NCBI RefSeq assembly: GCF_017639205.1
Contig: NZ_CP071139.1
Span: 3,364,001 to 3,428,000, forward strand
Direction: 5' to 3'
Origin: Streptomyces nojiriensis
Lineage (GTDB): Bacteria > Actinomycetota > Actinomycetes > Streptomycetales > Streptomycetaceae
DNA length: 64,000 bases
In this document: positions 8,811 to 19,352 of the stretch, in pieces
Layout: every line of letters starts with the position of its first letter
Position numbering within the stretch: the stretch's first letter is position 1
Notes under the pieces: generated by a model
The model's input: the letters and a program-made list of their open reading frames with translations, nothing else
Databases searched by the model: none
What the model was told of the DNA's origin: nothing
Made by a program: the position numbers and the translations under genes

Positions 8811-9569
8811 ATGAACGAGAAGTCCTGTCTGGTCACCGGCGCCGCGAGCGGGATCGGCCGGGCCACCGCCCTGCTGCTGGCCCGCTCCGGGGCCCGGGTG
8901 ACCGCGGCCGACATCAACGGCCCCGGGGTCGAGGCCCTGCGTACGGAACTGGCCGACGAGGGGTACGCGATCACCGCGGTCGCCGGTGACGTCGCCGATC
9001 CGGAGGCCAACCGCGCGATGGTCGCGGCCGCCGTCGGGGCGTACGGGCGCCTGGACGTCGCCGTGGCGAACGCCGGGGTGCTCCCCCTCTCCGACGTACG
9101 GGAGACCAGTCCCGAGGACTGGGACCACGTCATGGCGGTCGACGGCCGCGGAATGTTCCTGACCTGCAAGTACGCCATCGAGGCGATGACCGCGCAGCCG
9201 CGCCCCGGTGGGGCCCTGGTCTGCGTGTCCTCGATCTCGGGAGTGGCCGGGCAGGCCCGCCAAGCCGCCTACGGACCCGCGAAGTTCGTGGCGTCGGGGC
9301 TGACGAAGCACCTCGCGGTGGAGTGGGCCGCGCACGGGATCCGGGTCAACGCGGTGGCGCCGGGAACCATCCGTACGGAGCGGGTGATCGCGCTGAAGGA
9401 CGAGCCGGGCGGGCCGGAGTACCTGTCGGAGATCACGGGGGCGCACCCGATGGGCCGCCTCGGGGAGCCCGAGGAGGTGGCCCGCGTCATCGCCTTCCTG
9501 GCCTCGGACGCGGCCTCGTTCGTGACGGGCGTGATCCTGCCGGTGGACGGCGGCTACCTGGCCCGCTGA
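8811..9569 (+). CDS. SDR family NAD(P)-dependent oxidoreductase
   Basis: Classical short-chain dehydrogenase/reductase of 252 residues. The Rossmann cofactor motif TGAASGIG is at residues 10-17, followed by an Asp at the end of beta-2 (TAADING) that favours NAD over NADP. NAG is present in VANAGVLPL; the catalytic Ser is in CVSSISG and the catalytic pair in YGPAK. The C-terminus FVTGVILPVDGGYLAR is typical. The substrate is unknown. The gene is convergent with leuA, sharing a bidirectional terminator. Confidence 0.9.
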   Translation: MNEKSCLVTGAASGIGRATALLLARSGARVTAADINGPGVEALRTELADEGYAITAVAGDVADPEANRAMVAAAVGAYGRLDVAVANAGVLPLSDVRETSPEDWDHVMAVDGRGMFLTCKYAIEAMTAQPRPGGALVCVSSISGVAGQARQAAYGPAKFVASGLTKHLAVEWAAHGIRVNAVAPGTIRTERVIALKDEPGGPEYLSEITGAHPMGRLGEPEEVARVIAFLASDAASFVTGVILPVDGGYLAR

Positions 9570-9639
9570 GCCCGCCCCTGCCCTGCTCCGCCCCCGCCGC
9601 AGCGCCGCCGGGCCGGGTCGGGCCGGCGTGGGAACGACG

Positions 9640-9674
9640 GAACCCCGCCCCTCCGGAAGGGAGGGGCGGGGTTC
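9640..9674. terminator. Bidirectional terminator between SDR and leuA
   Basis: Perfect 15-bp stem GAACCCCGCCCCTCC/GGAGGGGCGGGGTTC (9640-9654 and 9660-9674) with a 5-nt loop, 13 nt past the leuA stop and 71 nt past the SDR stop. Confidence 0.85.
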
Positions 9675-9686
9675 ACGTACGAGGGG

Positions 9687-11765
<2,079 letters not shown>

Positions 11766-11816
11766 TCATGGTCGCAGGTAGTGACACCGCCATGACCCAC
11801 TGCCACATTGCCGGGC

Positions 11817-12893
11817 ATGGATGCCTCCCACACCCACCGCCATCACCCCGTCTTCTGCACGGTCGTACCCCCGCACCTCCTCGACAAGGCCGCCCTGTCC
11901 GAGGACTCCCGCCGCGCCGACCTCGCCCAGCGCACCCTGGAGCGCGACTCCCTGCTGCGCACCCGGCGCCGGATCACCGCCGTCCGCGGGATCGTCCCCA
12001 CCCTCACCGCGCCGGCCTCCGACGATCCGGACCGGACGATCTACGACGCCCAGCACCGCACCAGGCTGCCCGGGACGAAGGTCCGCGGGGAGGGCGACCC
12101 GCTGAGCAAGGACGCCACCGTCAACCGCGCCTACGCGGGGCTCGGGGCGACGTACGAGCTGTTCCTGAAGGGCTTCGGCCGGCGCTCGATCGACGACTCC
12201 GGGCTCCCCCTGGACGCGACCGTCCACTACGACGAGGAGTACAACAACGCCTTCTGGGACGGGCAGCAGATGGTCTTCGGCGACGGCGACGGGGACCTCT
12301 TCCTCGACTTCACCGTGTCGGTGGACGTCATCGGCCACGAGCTGACCCACGGGGTCACCCAGTACACGGCGAACCTGACCTACCGCGGACAGTCGGGCGC
12401 CCTCAACGAGTCGATGTCGGACGTCTTCGGCTCGCTGATCAAGCAGTACTCGCTGGAACAGACGGCCGAGGAGGCCGACTGGCTGATCGGGGCCGGGCTG
12501 CTCGGCCCCAATGTCACCGGGGTCGCGCTGCGCTCGATGAAGGCACCGGGCACCGCGTACGACGACGACGAACTCGGCAAGGACCCGCAGCCGGCCACGA
12601 TGGACGACTACGTGAACACCCACAGCGACAACGGCGGCGTCCACATCAACTCCGGCATCCCCAACCACGCCTTCTACATCGTGGCGACCGAGCTGGGCGG
12701 CAAGGCCTGGGAGCGGGCCGGGCAGATCTGGTACGACACCCTGACCGGCGGCGACCTCACCCCCAGGGCGAACTTCGCGGACTTCGCCCGGCTCTCGACC
12801 GCGGCGGCCGTGACCCGGTACGGGGCCGGCGGCGCCGAGCACCAGGCGCTCCAGAAGGCGTGGTCCGCGGTGGGTGTCCCGCTCGCGGGGTAG
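11817..12893 (+). CDS. Protealysin-like M4 metalloprotease
   Basis: Zinc metalloprotease of the thermolysin family, 358 residues. Catalytic zinc site HELTH at residues 174-178, third ligand Glu in GALNESMSD (about 198, the thermolysin spacing of 24), and the catalytic His region DNGGVHINSGIPNHAFY. There is no signal peptide. The short propeptide carries VPPHLLDKAA, which matches the PPL-type motif of protealysin-like enzymes that are made without a long secretion propeptide. The next gene, 9 nt away, encodes the matching inhibitor emfourin. ATG 11817 is used; the upstream in-frame TTG adds only three residues. The enzyme may act inside the cell or leave by a non-classical route. Confidence 0.92.
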   Translation: MDASHTHRHHPVFCTVVPPHLLDKAALSEDSRRADLAQRTLERDSLLRTRRRITAVRGIVPTLTAPASDDPDRTIYDAQHRTRLPGTKVRGEGDPLSKDATVNRAYAGLGATYELFLKGFGRRSIDDSGLPLDATVHYDEEYNNAFWDGQQMVFGDGDGDLFLDFTVSVDVIGHELTHGVTQYTANLTYRGQSGALNESMSDVFGSLIKQYSLEQTAEEADWLIGAGLLGPNVTGVALRSMKAPGTAYDDDELGKDPQPATMDDYVNTHSDNGGVHINSGIPNHAFYIVATELGGKAWERAGQIWYDTLTGGDLTPRANFADFARLSTAAAVTRYGAGGAEHQALQKAWSAVGVPLAG

Positions 12894-12902
12894 AGGGCAC
12901 CC

Positions 12903-13172
12903 ATGCGCATCCAGGTGATACGGACGGGCGGCTTCGCGGGCATCGAGCGCCGGGCCGAGGTGGACACCGCGGGCCGGCCGGACGAGAGCGAGTGGCGGGC
13001 CCTGGCCCAGCTCGCGCTGCGGCCCGGTCCTCCGGGCGACCCGGCGGACCGGGTGCGGGACGGCTTCTCCTACCGGATCACGGTGGACGGGCGGACGGTG
13101 GCCTGCGCGGAGCCGAACCTGTCGGACGCCCAGCGGGCGCTGATCTCGCGCGTGCTGAAGGAGGGCGCCTGA
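12903..13172 (+). CDS. Emfourin, inhibitor of protealysin-like proteases
   Basis: An 89-residue protein whose N-terminus MRIQVIRTGGFAGIERRAE fits the emfourin (protealysin inhibitor, M4in) family: a beta-hairpin start with the conserved GGFAG turn. The C-terminal part FSYRITVDGRTVACAEPNLSD also fits. Emfourins are encoded next to and bind protealysin-like M4 proteases. Here it follows one directly on the same strand (gap 9 nt), which supports both calls. It probably keeps the signal-less protease inactive in the cytoplasm. Confidence 0.85.
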   Translation: MRIQVIRTGGFAGIERRAEVDTAGRPDESEWRALAQLALRPGPPGDPADRVRDGFSYRITVDGRTVACAEPNLSDAQRALISRVLKEGA

Positions 13173-13224
13173 GCGGGTCCGGAAAGGGGGTGCCCGCGCG
13201 GCGCCGCTTTGTTTGGATGGCCGG

Positions 13225-14043
13225 ATGACCGACCACATGATCGATTCAACGCTGTCCGAGCTGGAGCGGTACTACGACACGGTGCCCCGGGTGGGCGGGG
13301 CCCGCGCCGAGGACTTCGGCCCCCTGACCCTGTTCGTCCAGGAGGGCGCGGGCTGGCCGTACTACGCGCGGCCCGCGCTCGGCGGCCCCGGGGCGACCCG
13401 GGCCGACGTGGAGCGGGTCTGGCAGCGCCAGCGGGAGCTGAAGGTTCCCGAGGCCTTCGAGTGGGTGGCCGAAACCAGCCCCTCGCTACGGGCCGCGGTG
13501 GAGGCGGCGGGACTCCATGTCCACGCGCACCCGCTGATGGTCCTGGACCCGTCGGCCGAGGCCCTTCCGCCGCACCCGGAAGTCCGTCTCTTCGACGCCG
13601 ACGACCCGCTGCTCGCCGCCGCCGTGACGGTCCCGGCCCTGGCCTTCGCGGCCCCGGGAACGGCGGTCGGCGAGGCGGGCCCCGCGGAACTGGCGGCGGC
13701 GCTGACGGAACCGGCGGCCGAGGCGGGCCGGGCCCGGGTGGCCGGGAAGCTGGCGGCCGGCAGCACGGTCCTGGCCGCGGCCGTACGGGACGGCGTGGTG
13801 CTCTGCGCGGGCCAGTACAACCCGGTCGGGGACGTCGTCGAGGTGGTCGGCGTCGGCACGCTCCCGTCGGCACGCCGCCAGGGCCTGGCCCTCGGGGTCA
13901 CGGCCGCCCTGGTCGCGCAGGCCCGAGCGCGCGGGGCCCGTACGGTCTTCCTGTCGGCGGGCGACGAGGACGTGGCCCGCGTCTACGCCCGCATCGGCTT
14001 CCGCCGGGTGGCCACGGCCCTGATCGCCGAACCGCAGGCGTGA
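13225..14043 (+). CDS. GNAT family N-acetyltransferase
   Basis: A 272-residue protein. The N-terminal half (about 1-120) is a degenerate GNAT-like or substrate domain (LTLFVQEGAGWPYYARP, EAFEWVAETSPSLRAAVEAA). The C-terminal half is a clear acetyl-CoA-binding GNAT domain: VVGVGTLPSARRQGLALGVT is the beta4/P-loop (RxxGxA type), followed by YARIGFRRV. The substrate is unknown. ATG 13225 is preferred over a TTG four codons upstream. It follows the emfourin gene by about 50 nt. Confidence 0.82.
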   Translation: MTDHMIDSTLSELERYYDTVPRVGGARAEDFGPLTLFVQEGAGWPYYARPALGGPGATRADVERVWQRQRELKVPEAFEWVAETSPSLRAAVEAAGLHVHAHPLMVLDPSAEALPPHPEVRLFDADDPLLAAAVTVPALAFAAPGTAVGEAGPAELAAALTEPAAEAGRARVAGKLAAGSTVLAAAVRDGVVLCAGQYNPVGDVVEVVGVGTLPSARRQGLALGVTAALVAQARARGARTVFLSAGDEDVARVYARIGFRRVATALIAEPQA

Positions 14044-14162
14044 CGCGCCCGCTCGGGCAGCAGGCTGCGTTCCTCTTTGCCAGGTCGGCAACAAAATTTG
14101 CCGTACGCCGTCGGGCGGGCGGAGCATCGGCCCCACCGGCACCCGTACTGGAAGAGGAAGCC

Positions 14163-14835
14163 ATGACCGAGCACGCGCACACGCACACCCACACCCACCA
14201 CCACCCCGAGCCCGGGGCGGCGGCCGGCGAGGAGTTCTGGGACGGCCGGTACGGGGAGAGCCACCGCATCTGGAGCGGCGAGGCCAACGCCATGCTGGGT
14301 GCACGAGGTGTCCGACCTCGCCCCGGGCCGGGCCCTGGACCTGGGGTGCGGAGAGGGCGCCGACGCCGTCTGGCTGGCCCGCCGCGGGTGGACGGTCACC
14401 GGGACCGACATCTCCGGGGTCGCCCTCGGCCGGGCGGCCGAGCACGCGGCGGAGGCCGGGGTCGGCGACCGCGTCTCCTTCGCCCGGCACGACCTGACGG
14501 AGTCCTTCCCGCAGGGGGAGTTCGACCTCGTCTCCGCGTGCTTCCTGCACAACTACGGGGACTTCCCCCGTGACGCGGTCCTGCGCACGGCCGCCTCCGC
14601 CGTGGCCCCCGGCGGCACGCTGCTGGTGGTCGGCCACGCGGGCTGGGCTCCGTGGCAGGAGGACCGGGAGGAGGCGCACTTCCCCACGCCCGCGGAGGTC
14701 CTCGCGCAGCTGGAGCCGGTCACGGCGGGCTGGGAGGTGCTGCGGGCCGAGGAGACCGAGCGGATCCAGAACCAGCCCGACGGAACGCCCGGAACCCGTA
14801 CGGACAACGTGGTCCGGGTGCGCCGGCCCGCATAG
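14163..14835 (+). pseudogene. Class I SAM-dependent methyltransferase, frameshifted
   Basis: The reading frame from ATG 14163 gives a His-rich start (HAHTHTHTHHHP) and the family N-terminus FWDGRYGESHRIWSGEANAML. It then breaks at about 14296-14299, and the family continues in the +1 frame as VHEVSDLAPGRALDLGCGEGADAVWLARR (AdoMet motif I DLGCGEG) through to NVVRVRRPA at 14835. The break falls in a GGG at CTGGGTGCAC; one G fewer would restore a single 223-residue protein. It is either a real inactivating insertion or a homopolymer sequencing error. Without correction only a 178-residue C-terminal product from GTG 14299 is possible. Confidence 0.8.
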
Positions 14836-14878
14836 CCGGACGGGCCGGACAGACGGCCGGGCAGCCGGACAGCCGGAA

Positions 14879-14923
14879 CGACGAACGGACGCGGCCCCCG
14901 TGCGGGGCGGCGTCCGTTCGTCG
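14879..14923. terminator. Bidirectional terminator between methyltransferase and era
   Basis: Perfect 14-bp stem CGACGAACGGACGC/GCGTCCGTTCGTCG (14879-14892 and 14910-14923) with further GCCCC/GGGGC pairing inside. It lies between two convergent genes. Confidence 0.8.
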
Positions 14924-14945
14924 TCGCTTCGGCGCGGTCCGCGCC

Positions 14946-15887
14946 TCAGAAACCGAGCTTGCGCAGCTGCTTGGGGTCCCGCTGCCAGTCCTTGGCGACC
15001 TTCACGTGCAGGTCGAGGAAGACCGGGGTGCCGAGCAGCGCCTCGATGTGCTTGCGCGACTTCATCCCGACCTCCTTCAGGCGGGAGCCCTTCGGGCCGA
15101 TGATGATGCCCTTCTGGCTCGGCCGCTCGATGTAGACGTTGGCGTGGATGTCGAGCAGCGGGCGGTCCGCCGGACGGTTCTCGCGCGGGATCATCTCCTC
15201 GACGACCACGGCGATGGAGTGCGGGAGCTCGTCCCGTACGCCCTCCAGCGCGGCCTCGCGGATCAGCTCCGCGACCATGACCATCTCGGGCTCGTCGGTG
15301 AGGTCGCCCTCCGGGTACAGCGGCGGGCTCTCCGGCAGCAGGGGCGCGATCAGATCGGCCAGCAGCTGGACCTGGGTGTCCCCGACGGCCGAGACGGGAA
15401 CGATCTCGGCCCACTCGAAGCCGAGCTCGGCGCCGAGCTGGTGCACGGCGAGGAGCTGCTCGGCCAGCTGCTTGGACTCCACCAGGTCGGTCTTGGTGAT
15501 GATGGCGATCTTGGGGGTCTTCTTGATCCCCGCCAGCTCCTTGGCGATGAACTTGTCGCCGGGGCCGAGCTTCTGGTCGGCCGGCAGGCAGAAGCCGATG
15601 ACGTCGACCTCGGCCCAGGTGGTCCGTACGACGTCGTTGAGGCGCTCGCCGAGCAGGGTGCGCGGCTTGTGCAGGCCGGGCGTGTCCACGAGGACGAGCT
15701 GGGCGTCGGGGCGGTGCACGATGCCGCGAACGGTGTGGCGGGTGGTCTGCGGCCGGTTGGAGGTGATCGCGACCTTGGTGCCCACGAGTGCGTTGGTGAG
15801 GGTCGACTTCCCCGCGTTGGGGCGGCCGACGAAGCAGGCGAACCCCGCACGGTGCGGGGCGGTGGACTCGGGGGAACGATCGCTCAT
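14946..15887 (-). CDS. era: GTPase Era
   Basis: Ribosome-assembly GTPase that binds the 3' end of 16S rRNA. 313 residues: G1 GRPNAGKS at about 21-28, G3 DTPGLHKP, G4 as TKTD (a variant of NKxD), then a C-terminal KH domain with GIIIGPKGSRLKEVG for RNA binding. ATG 15887 is used because GGGGAG lies 10 nt upstream; ATG 15896 has its SD too close. The same frame is open far upstream through the preceding gene with no stop between (see that entry). The usual partners ybeY, phoH and the CNNM gene lie further upstream, separated by the accessory genes. Confidence 0.95.
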   Translation of the reverse strand: MSDRSPESTAPHRAGFACFVGRPNAGKSTLTNALVGTKVAITSNRPQTTRHTVRGIVHRPDAQLVLVDTPGLHKPRTLLGERLNDVVRTTWAEVDVIGFCLPADQKLGPGDKFIAKELAGIKKTPKIAIITKTDLVESKQLAEQLLAVHQLGAELGFEWAEIVPVSAVGDTQVQLLADLIAPLLPESPPLYPEGDLTDEPEMVMVAELIREAALEGVRDELPHSIAVVVEEMIPRENRPADRPLLDIHANVYIERPSQKGIIIGPKGSRLKEVGMKSRKHIEALLGTPVFLDLHVKVAKDWQRDPKQLRKLGF

Positions 15888-16789
15888 ACGGGCCATTCTC
15901 CCCGATGCGGCTCCCAGCGCCGACCAGATCACGGCAGCAAGGGTCGGCACAGCCGTCGGCGAGGGGTACTCGGCGAGGCCCGCACGGCCCTGAGCTGTGG
16001 TTCCGTCGGCCCGGGCGCGCACCGTGACCTCGGCCCATTCCGCTCTGGGCGCGCCCTCCCAACGGGCGCTGAGCCGCACTTCCTGACCCGGCAGCAGTTC
16101 GGCGGGCAGCCCGCCGAAGTCGCGGGCGAGGAGCGAGCGGCCGAAGGCGCCGGTGGCGGTGAGGGTCGCCCGGGGGCGCAGGGTGACATTGCCGATGTTG
16201 TGGAGCGTGTACGAGACGTCCGCGCCGGGGCCGCGACGGTGCACGGTGACCCCCCGGACGGTGAGGGCGGGGGCGGTGGGGCCGGTCACCCGCAGGTACA
16301 GCCGGGCGGCGACGGCCTGCTGTACGCCGATCCCCCGGCCGGTGTCGGCCGCGGCCGCCGGCCGTTCCTCCAGGGCCACGACGGCGCCGGGGTGGTCCCC
16401 CGGTTCCGCCCGGTCGGGAACGGTGAGGGTGAAGCGGACGGAGACCGACGAGCGGGCCGCCACGGTGACCCGCTCCCGGTCGAGCCTCGCCCACGCGGCG
16501 GCGGCCAGCCGCGGCTCGTCGGTCCGCGCAGGGCGAAGCCGCCGTCGCGGGCGGTGTTGTAGGCGTCGGCGGCGTACAGCCGGAAGCTGCGGGGCCGGTC
16601 GGTGCGGTTGGTGAGGGTGACGGCGTCGGCGACGGATTGGCCGGGCGCGGCGGCGAGGTAGAAGCAGGGCCGCTGCCCGGCGCCTGTCGCGGCGGGCAGC
16701 ACGGACCACGGGCCGTCGTCCGCGGACTCGGCGGGCGCGGCGAACAGGAGGACGAGCCCGGCGGCGACGAGAACAGCCCCGCCGCCCAT
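15888..16789 (-). pseudogene. DUF916-like (WxL-interacting) surface protein, frameshifted
   Basis: From ATG 16789 the frame gives a signal peptide (GGGAVLVAAGLVLLFAAPAESA) and FYLAAAPGQSVADAVTLTNRTD, the usual start of the DUF916 family found beside WxL proteins. At about 16523-16526 (GGACCGACGAG) the family continues one base out of frame as DEPRLAAAAWARLDRERVTVAARSSVSVRF and HNIGNVTLRPRATLTATGAFG. One missing base there explains it. In that second frame a hydrophobic tail (AVPTLAAVIWSALGAA) is reached but no stop; the frame runs on into era. The end given here is therefore nominal. It pairs with the WxL-like gene upstream. Confidence 0.7.
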
Positions 16790-16790
16790 C

Positions 16791-16822
16791 GAGGCGCGGG
16801 GTCCGGGGCGGAGCCCCGGGAG
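16791..16822. repeat. Streptomyces GC-rich intergenic repeat
   Basis: Contains GGGGTCCGGGGCGGAGCCCCG, a short hairpin element also present at about 34680-34704, in variant form at 20780-20835, 33310-33340 and 59609-59645. It lies between the WxL-like and DUF916-like genes and argues for the internal ATG 16789 rather than the GTG 16834 as the downstream start. Confidence 0.7.
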
Positions 16823-16830
16823 ACGGGGCG

Positions 16831-18171
16831 TCACGACAGGGTCAGTGTCAGGACCGCCGTGTACGCACCCGGCGGGGTGTACGGCGGCACCCGCAGGGTG
16901 ACCGTGGCGTCGATCGTGAAGGTGCCGCCGACCAGGGGGGCGTCGGGGGTGGAGGCCAGGAGGGCCCCCTCCGGGCCGACCACGCCCGCGCTGCCCGGCG
17001 TACAGGTGCTCCGGCTCCCCTCGGCCGCCACGCACCTCGGGGTCCAGGACAGGGAGGCGCCCGGGATGCGGATCCCGCCGGGTCCGGTGAAGTCGGTGAC
17101 CTTGCCGATCAGGGACCAGCCGGCCGGTCCGCCGCGGGCGTCGGTGACGGTCACCGTCCCGATCCGGCCGGGAGCGGCGCCGCCGTCGCCGTACGGGACC
17201 GCGCCCAGGGTGATGTCCTCGCCGGTCTGGGTCATGCCCAGGACTCCCGCCTCGACGGTGGCCGTGACCTTCTGCGTGGCGGCGGACGGCGGCGGAGCCG
17301 CGTCGATGACCGTGTACGCGGCCGGGCCCGAGCCCTGGCGCGCCGACCAGGCGCCGCCCTCGTAGGCGATCACCGCGGTGGTGGCCCTGTCCGTGACCGG
17401 CAGCTCGACCAAGGCCCGGCCCAGCTCGTCGGCGGTGGCGCTCACCCGGTCGGCGGTCTCGGCGGCGCCGGCCCGGCCGGCCACCGTGACGGCCGCGCCC
17501 GGCGGGAAGCCGGCGGCGGTGACCTTGACCCTGGCGCCCGGCCTGCCCTGGGCCGCGCCGAGGAAGACGCTGCGCAGGTTGGCCGTCGGCAGCCCGGTCG
17601 CGGTCAGGCGGGCGGAGACGGGGGCGGCGGACGCGGCATCAGCGGTACAGGTGGTGTCGAGGTCCAGCAGGTGGCCGGTGTGCAGGGTGTAGCCGCCCGG
17701 GGCGAGCGTGGTCTCGCCGGGTGCGGTGACGGTGAAGGTGCCGGTCATCGTGACGGCGGGGAGGGCCGCGCCCGCCGGGACGGGGTCGTTGCGCTTGGCC
17801 CCGACCACGGTGACCTCGCCGCTCTGGGCGCCCGCCAGCAGGATCCGGCCGGTCGGGGTCAGCACGTCGGCGGGGAGTTCGCCGCCGACCGGGTTGAGGG
17901 CGGGGGTCCGGACCACCTGGTAGGTCACGGTGACGGTGTCGCCGACCTGCGGGGCCGGGTTGTCGACGGTGATCCGCGCGGTGGTCGGCCCGTCCGCGGG
18001 CGGGAGCCCGGCCTCCTGGGGCGCCGGGCAGTGGGTCGGGAAGTCCACCTGGCCCGGGGGCGGCTCCCCCTCGGCCGCGGCGGGTGCGCTCAGCGCGCCC
18101 CCGGTCGTGGCCGCCAGCACGGCCATGCCCACGGCCGCCGGCCATCTCCGCTTCCGCGCCCCGATCCGCAC
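16831..18171 (-). CDS. Secreted WxL-like surface protein
   Basis: A 446-residue protein with a signal peptide (basic MRIGARKRRW, then AAVGMAVLAATTGGALSAPAAA). It contains one or two Ig-like beta domains (PAPQVGDTVTVTYQVVRTP; GARVKVTAAGFPPGAAVTVAGRAG) and ends in a domain with WSLIGKVTDFTGPGG and ASLSWTPRCV, then FTIDATVTLRVPPYTPPGAYTAVLTLTLS, which resembles the C-terminal WxL cell-wall-binding domain. WxL proteins attach non-covalently to the wall and work with DUF916-type membrane partners, one of which follows directly. The function is unknown, possibly surface adhesion. There is no LPxTG sorting signal. Confidence 0.75.
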   Translation of the reverse strand: MRIGARKRRWPAAVGMAVLAATTGGALSAPAAAEGEPPPGQVDFPTHCPAPQEAGLPPADGPTTARITVDNPAPQVGDTVTVTYQVVRTPALNPVGGELPADVLTPTGRILLAGAQSGEVTVVGAKRNDPVPAGAALPAVTMTGTFTVTAPGETTLAPGGYTLHTGHLLDLDTTCTADAASAAPVSARLTATGLPTANLRSVFLGAAQGRPGARVKVTAAGFPPGAAVTVAGRAGAAETADRVSATADELGRALVELPVTDRATTAVIAYEGGAWSARQGSGPAAYTVIDAAPPPSAATQKVTATVEAGVLGMTQTGEDITLGAVPYGDGGAAPGRIGTVTVTDARGGPAGWSLIGKVTDFTGPGGIRIPGASLSWTPRCVAAEGSRSTCTPGSAGVVGPEGALLASTPDAPLVGGTFTIDATVTLRVPPYTPPGAYTAVLTLTLS

Positions 18172-18243
18172 TGCCCGCCCCCTGGGTTCCCGCGCGCCCG
18201 AGCCCGGCGCTGGGGGCCATTCACGAGCGGGGGGCGGGAGAAG

Positions 18244-19281
18244 TCAATGCGCGGGTCCGGCAGTAACTGATGGCCCATCAGGAGATGGCAGGTTGTCCGT
18301 CCCACCGGCCGCACGGAAGGTGCGCCGGTAGGCCGTCGGACTCACTCCCAGCGCCGCCTGCACGTGCTTGCGCAGGGACTGGGCCGTACCGAAGCCGCTG
18401 TCCCGCGCCACCTGCTCCATCGGCAGCTCCGTCTGCTCCAGCAGCTGCCGGGCCCGCTCCACCCGCCGGCCGAGGATCCACTGGCCGGGGCTGACGCCCG
18501 ACTCCTCGCGGAACCGGCGCGTGAAGGTCCGTACCGACATGGCCTCCTGCCGGGCCAGGTCGGTCAGCCGGAGCGGTTCGTGCAGCCGGTCCAGCACCCA
18601 GGCGCGGGCCGCCGTGGTCGTGGCGAGCTGCGGCTCGGGCATCGGGCGCGCGACGAACTGCGCCTGCCCGCCCTCCCGGTGGGGCGGTACGACGGTCCGC
18701 CGGGCCACCTCGTTGGCGACGGCCGCGCCGTGGTCGCGGCGCACGATGTGCAGGCACAGGTCGACCCCGGCGGCGACTCCGGCCGAGGTCAGCACGTCCC
18801 CGTCGTCGGTGTAGAGCACGTCCGGGTCGACCCGCACGGCCGGGAAGAGCTGCTGGAAGTGCTCGGCACAGGCCCAGTGGGTGGTGGCGGGGCGCCCGTC
18901 CAGATACCCGGCCGCGGCGAGCACGTAGCCGCCCGTGCAGATGGAGACGAGCCGGGTGCCGGGCCGGATGTGGGCGAGGGCCGCCGCGAGCTCGTCGGTC
19001 AGCCGGCCCTCCTCGTACACCGCGCCCAGCTCGTACGAGGCCGGCACCACCACCGTGTCGGCGGTGGCCAGCAGTTCCGGACCGTGCTCGACGTGGATCG
19101 CGAAGTCGGCGTCCGTGTGCACCGGCCCCGGGGCGAGCCCGCACGTGAGGATCTCGTACAGCGGCCGCCCGGCCGGACCCTTGGCCCGCCCGAAGATCCG
19201 GTGCGGGATACCGAGCTCGAAGGGCAGCAGCCCGGTGAGGGCGAGGACGACGACCCGGTGCGCCTTCTTCTCCGACTCCAT
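18244..19281 (-). CDS. GlxA-type transcriptional regulator (DJ-1/PfpI + AraC)
   Basis: 345 residues in two domains. Residues about 10-180 are DJ-1/PfpI-like with the nucleophile-elbow segment VSICTGGYVLAAAG. Residues about 220-330 are a C-terminal AraC/XylS DNA-binding domain (LTDLARQEAMSVRTFTRRF and MEQVARDSGFGTAQSLRKH, two helix-turn-helices). Such GlxA-family proteins sense small molecules and activate nearby genes. ATG 19281 is chosen because TACGAT ends 6 nt before it, giving a leaderless transcript. It is divergent from the MFS transporter, which is its likely target. Confidence 0.9.
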   Translation of the reverse strand: MESEKKAHRVVVLALTGLLPFELGIPHRIFGRAKGPAGRPLYEILTCGLAPGPVHTDADFAIHVEHGPELLATADTVVVPASYELGAVYEEGRLTDELAAALAHIRPGTRLVSICTGGYVLAAAGYLDGRPATTHWACAEHFQQLFPAVRVDPDVLYTDDGDVLTSAGVAAGVDLCLHIVRRDHGAAVANEVARRTVVPPHREGGQAQFVARPMPEPQLATTTAARAWVLDRLHEPLRLTDLARQEAMSVRTFTRRFREESGVSPGQWILGRRVERARQLLEQTELPMEQVARDSGFGTAQSLRKHVQAALGVSPTAYRRTFRAAGGTDNLPSPDGPSVTAGPAH

Positions 19282-19352
19282 GGCCCGATCGTAGCGAAGC
19301 ATGACAGTCAAGCCACTTTCCCGCGGTCCCCCGGTGGCCGGAAGCTTTCGGC

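Noticed and set aside
16790..16834. GTG 16834 as start of the DUF916-like protein
   Set aside because: It would translate the dispersed intergenic repeat as its N-terminus; ATG 16789 begins directly at the signal peptide.
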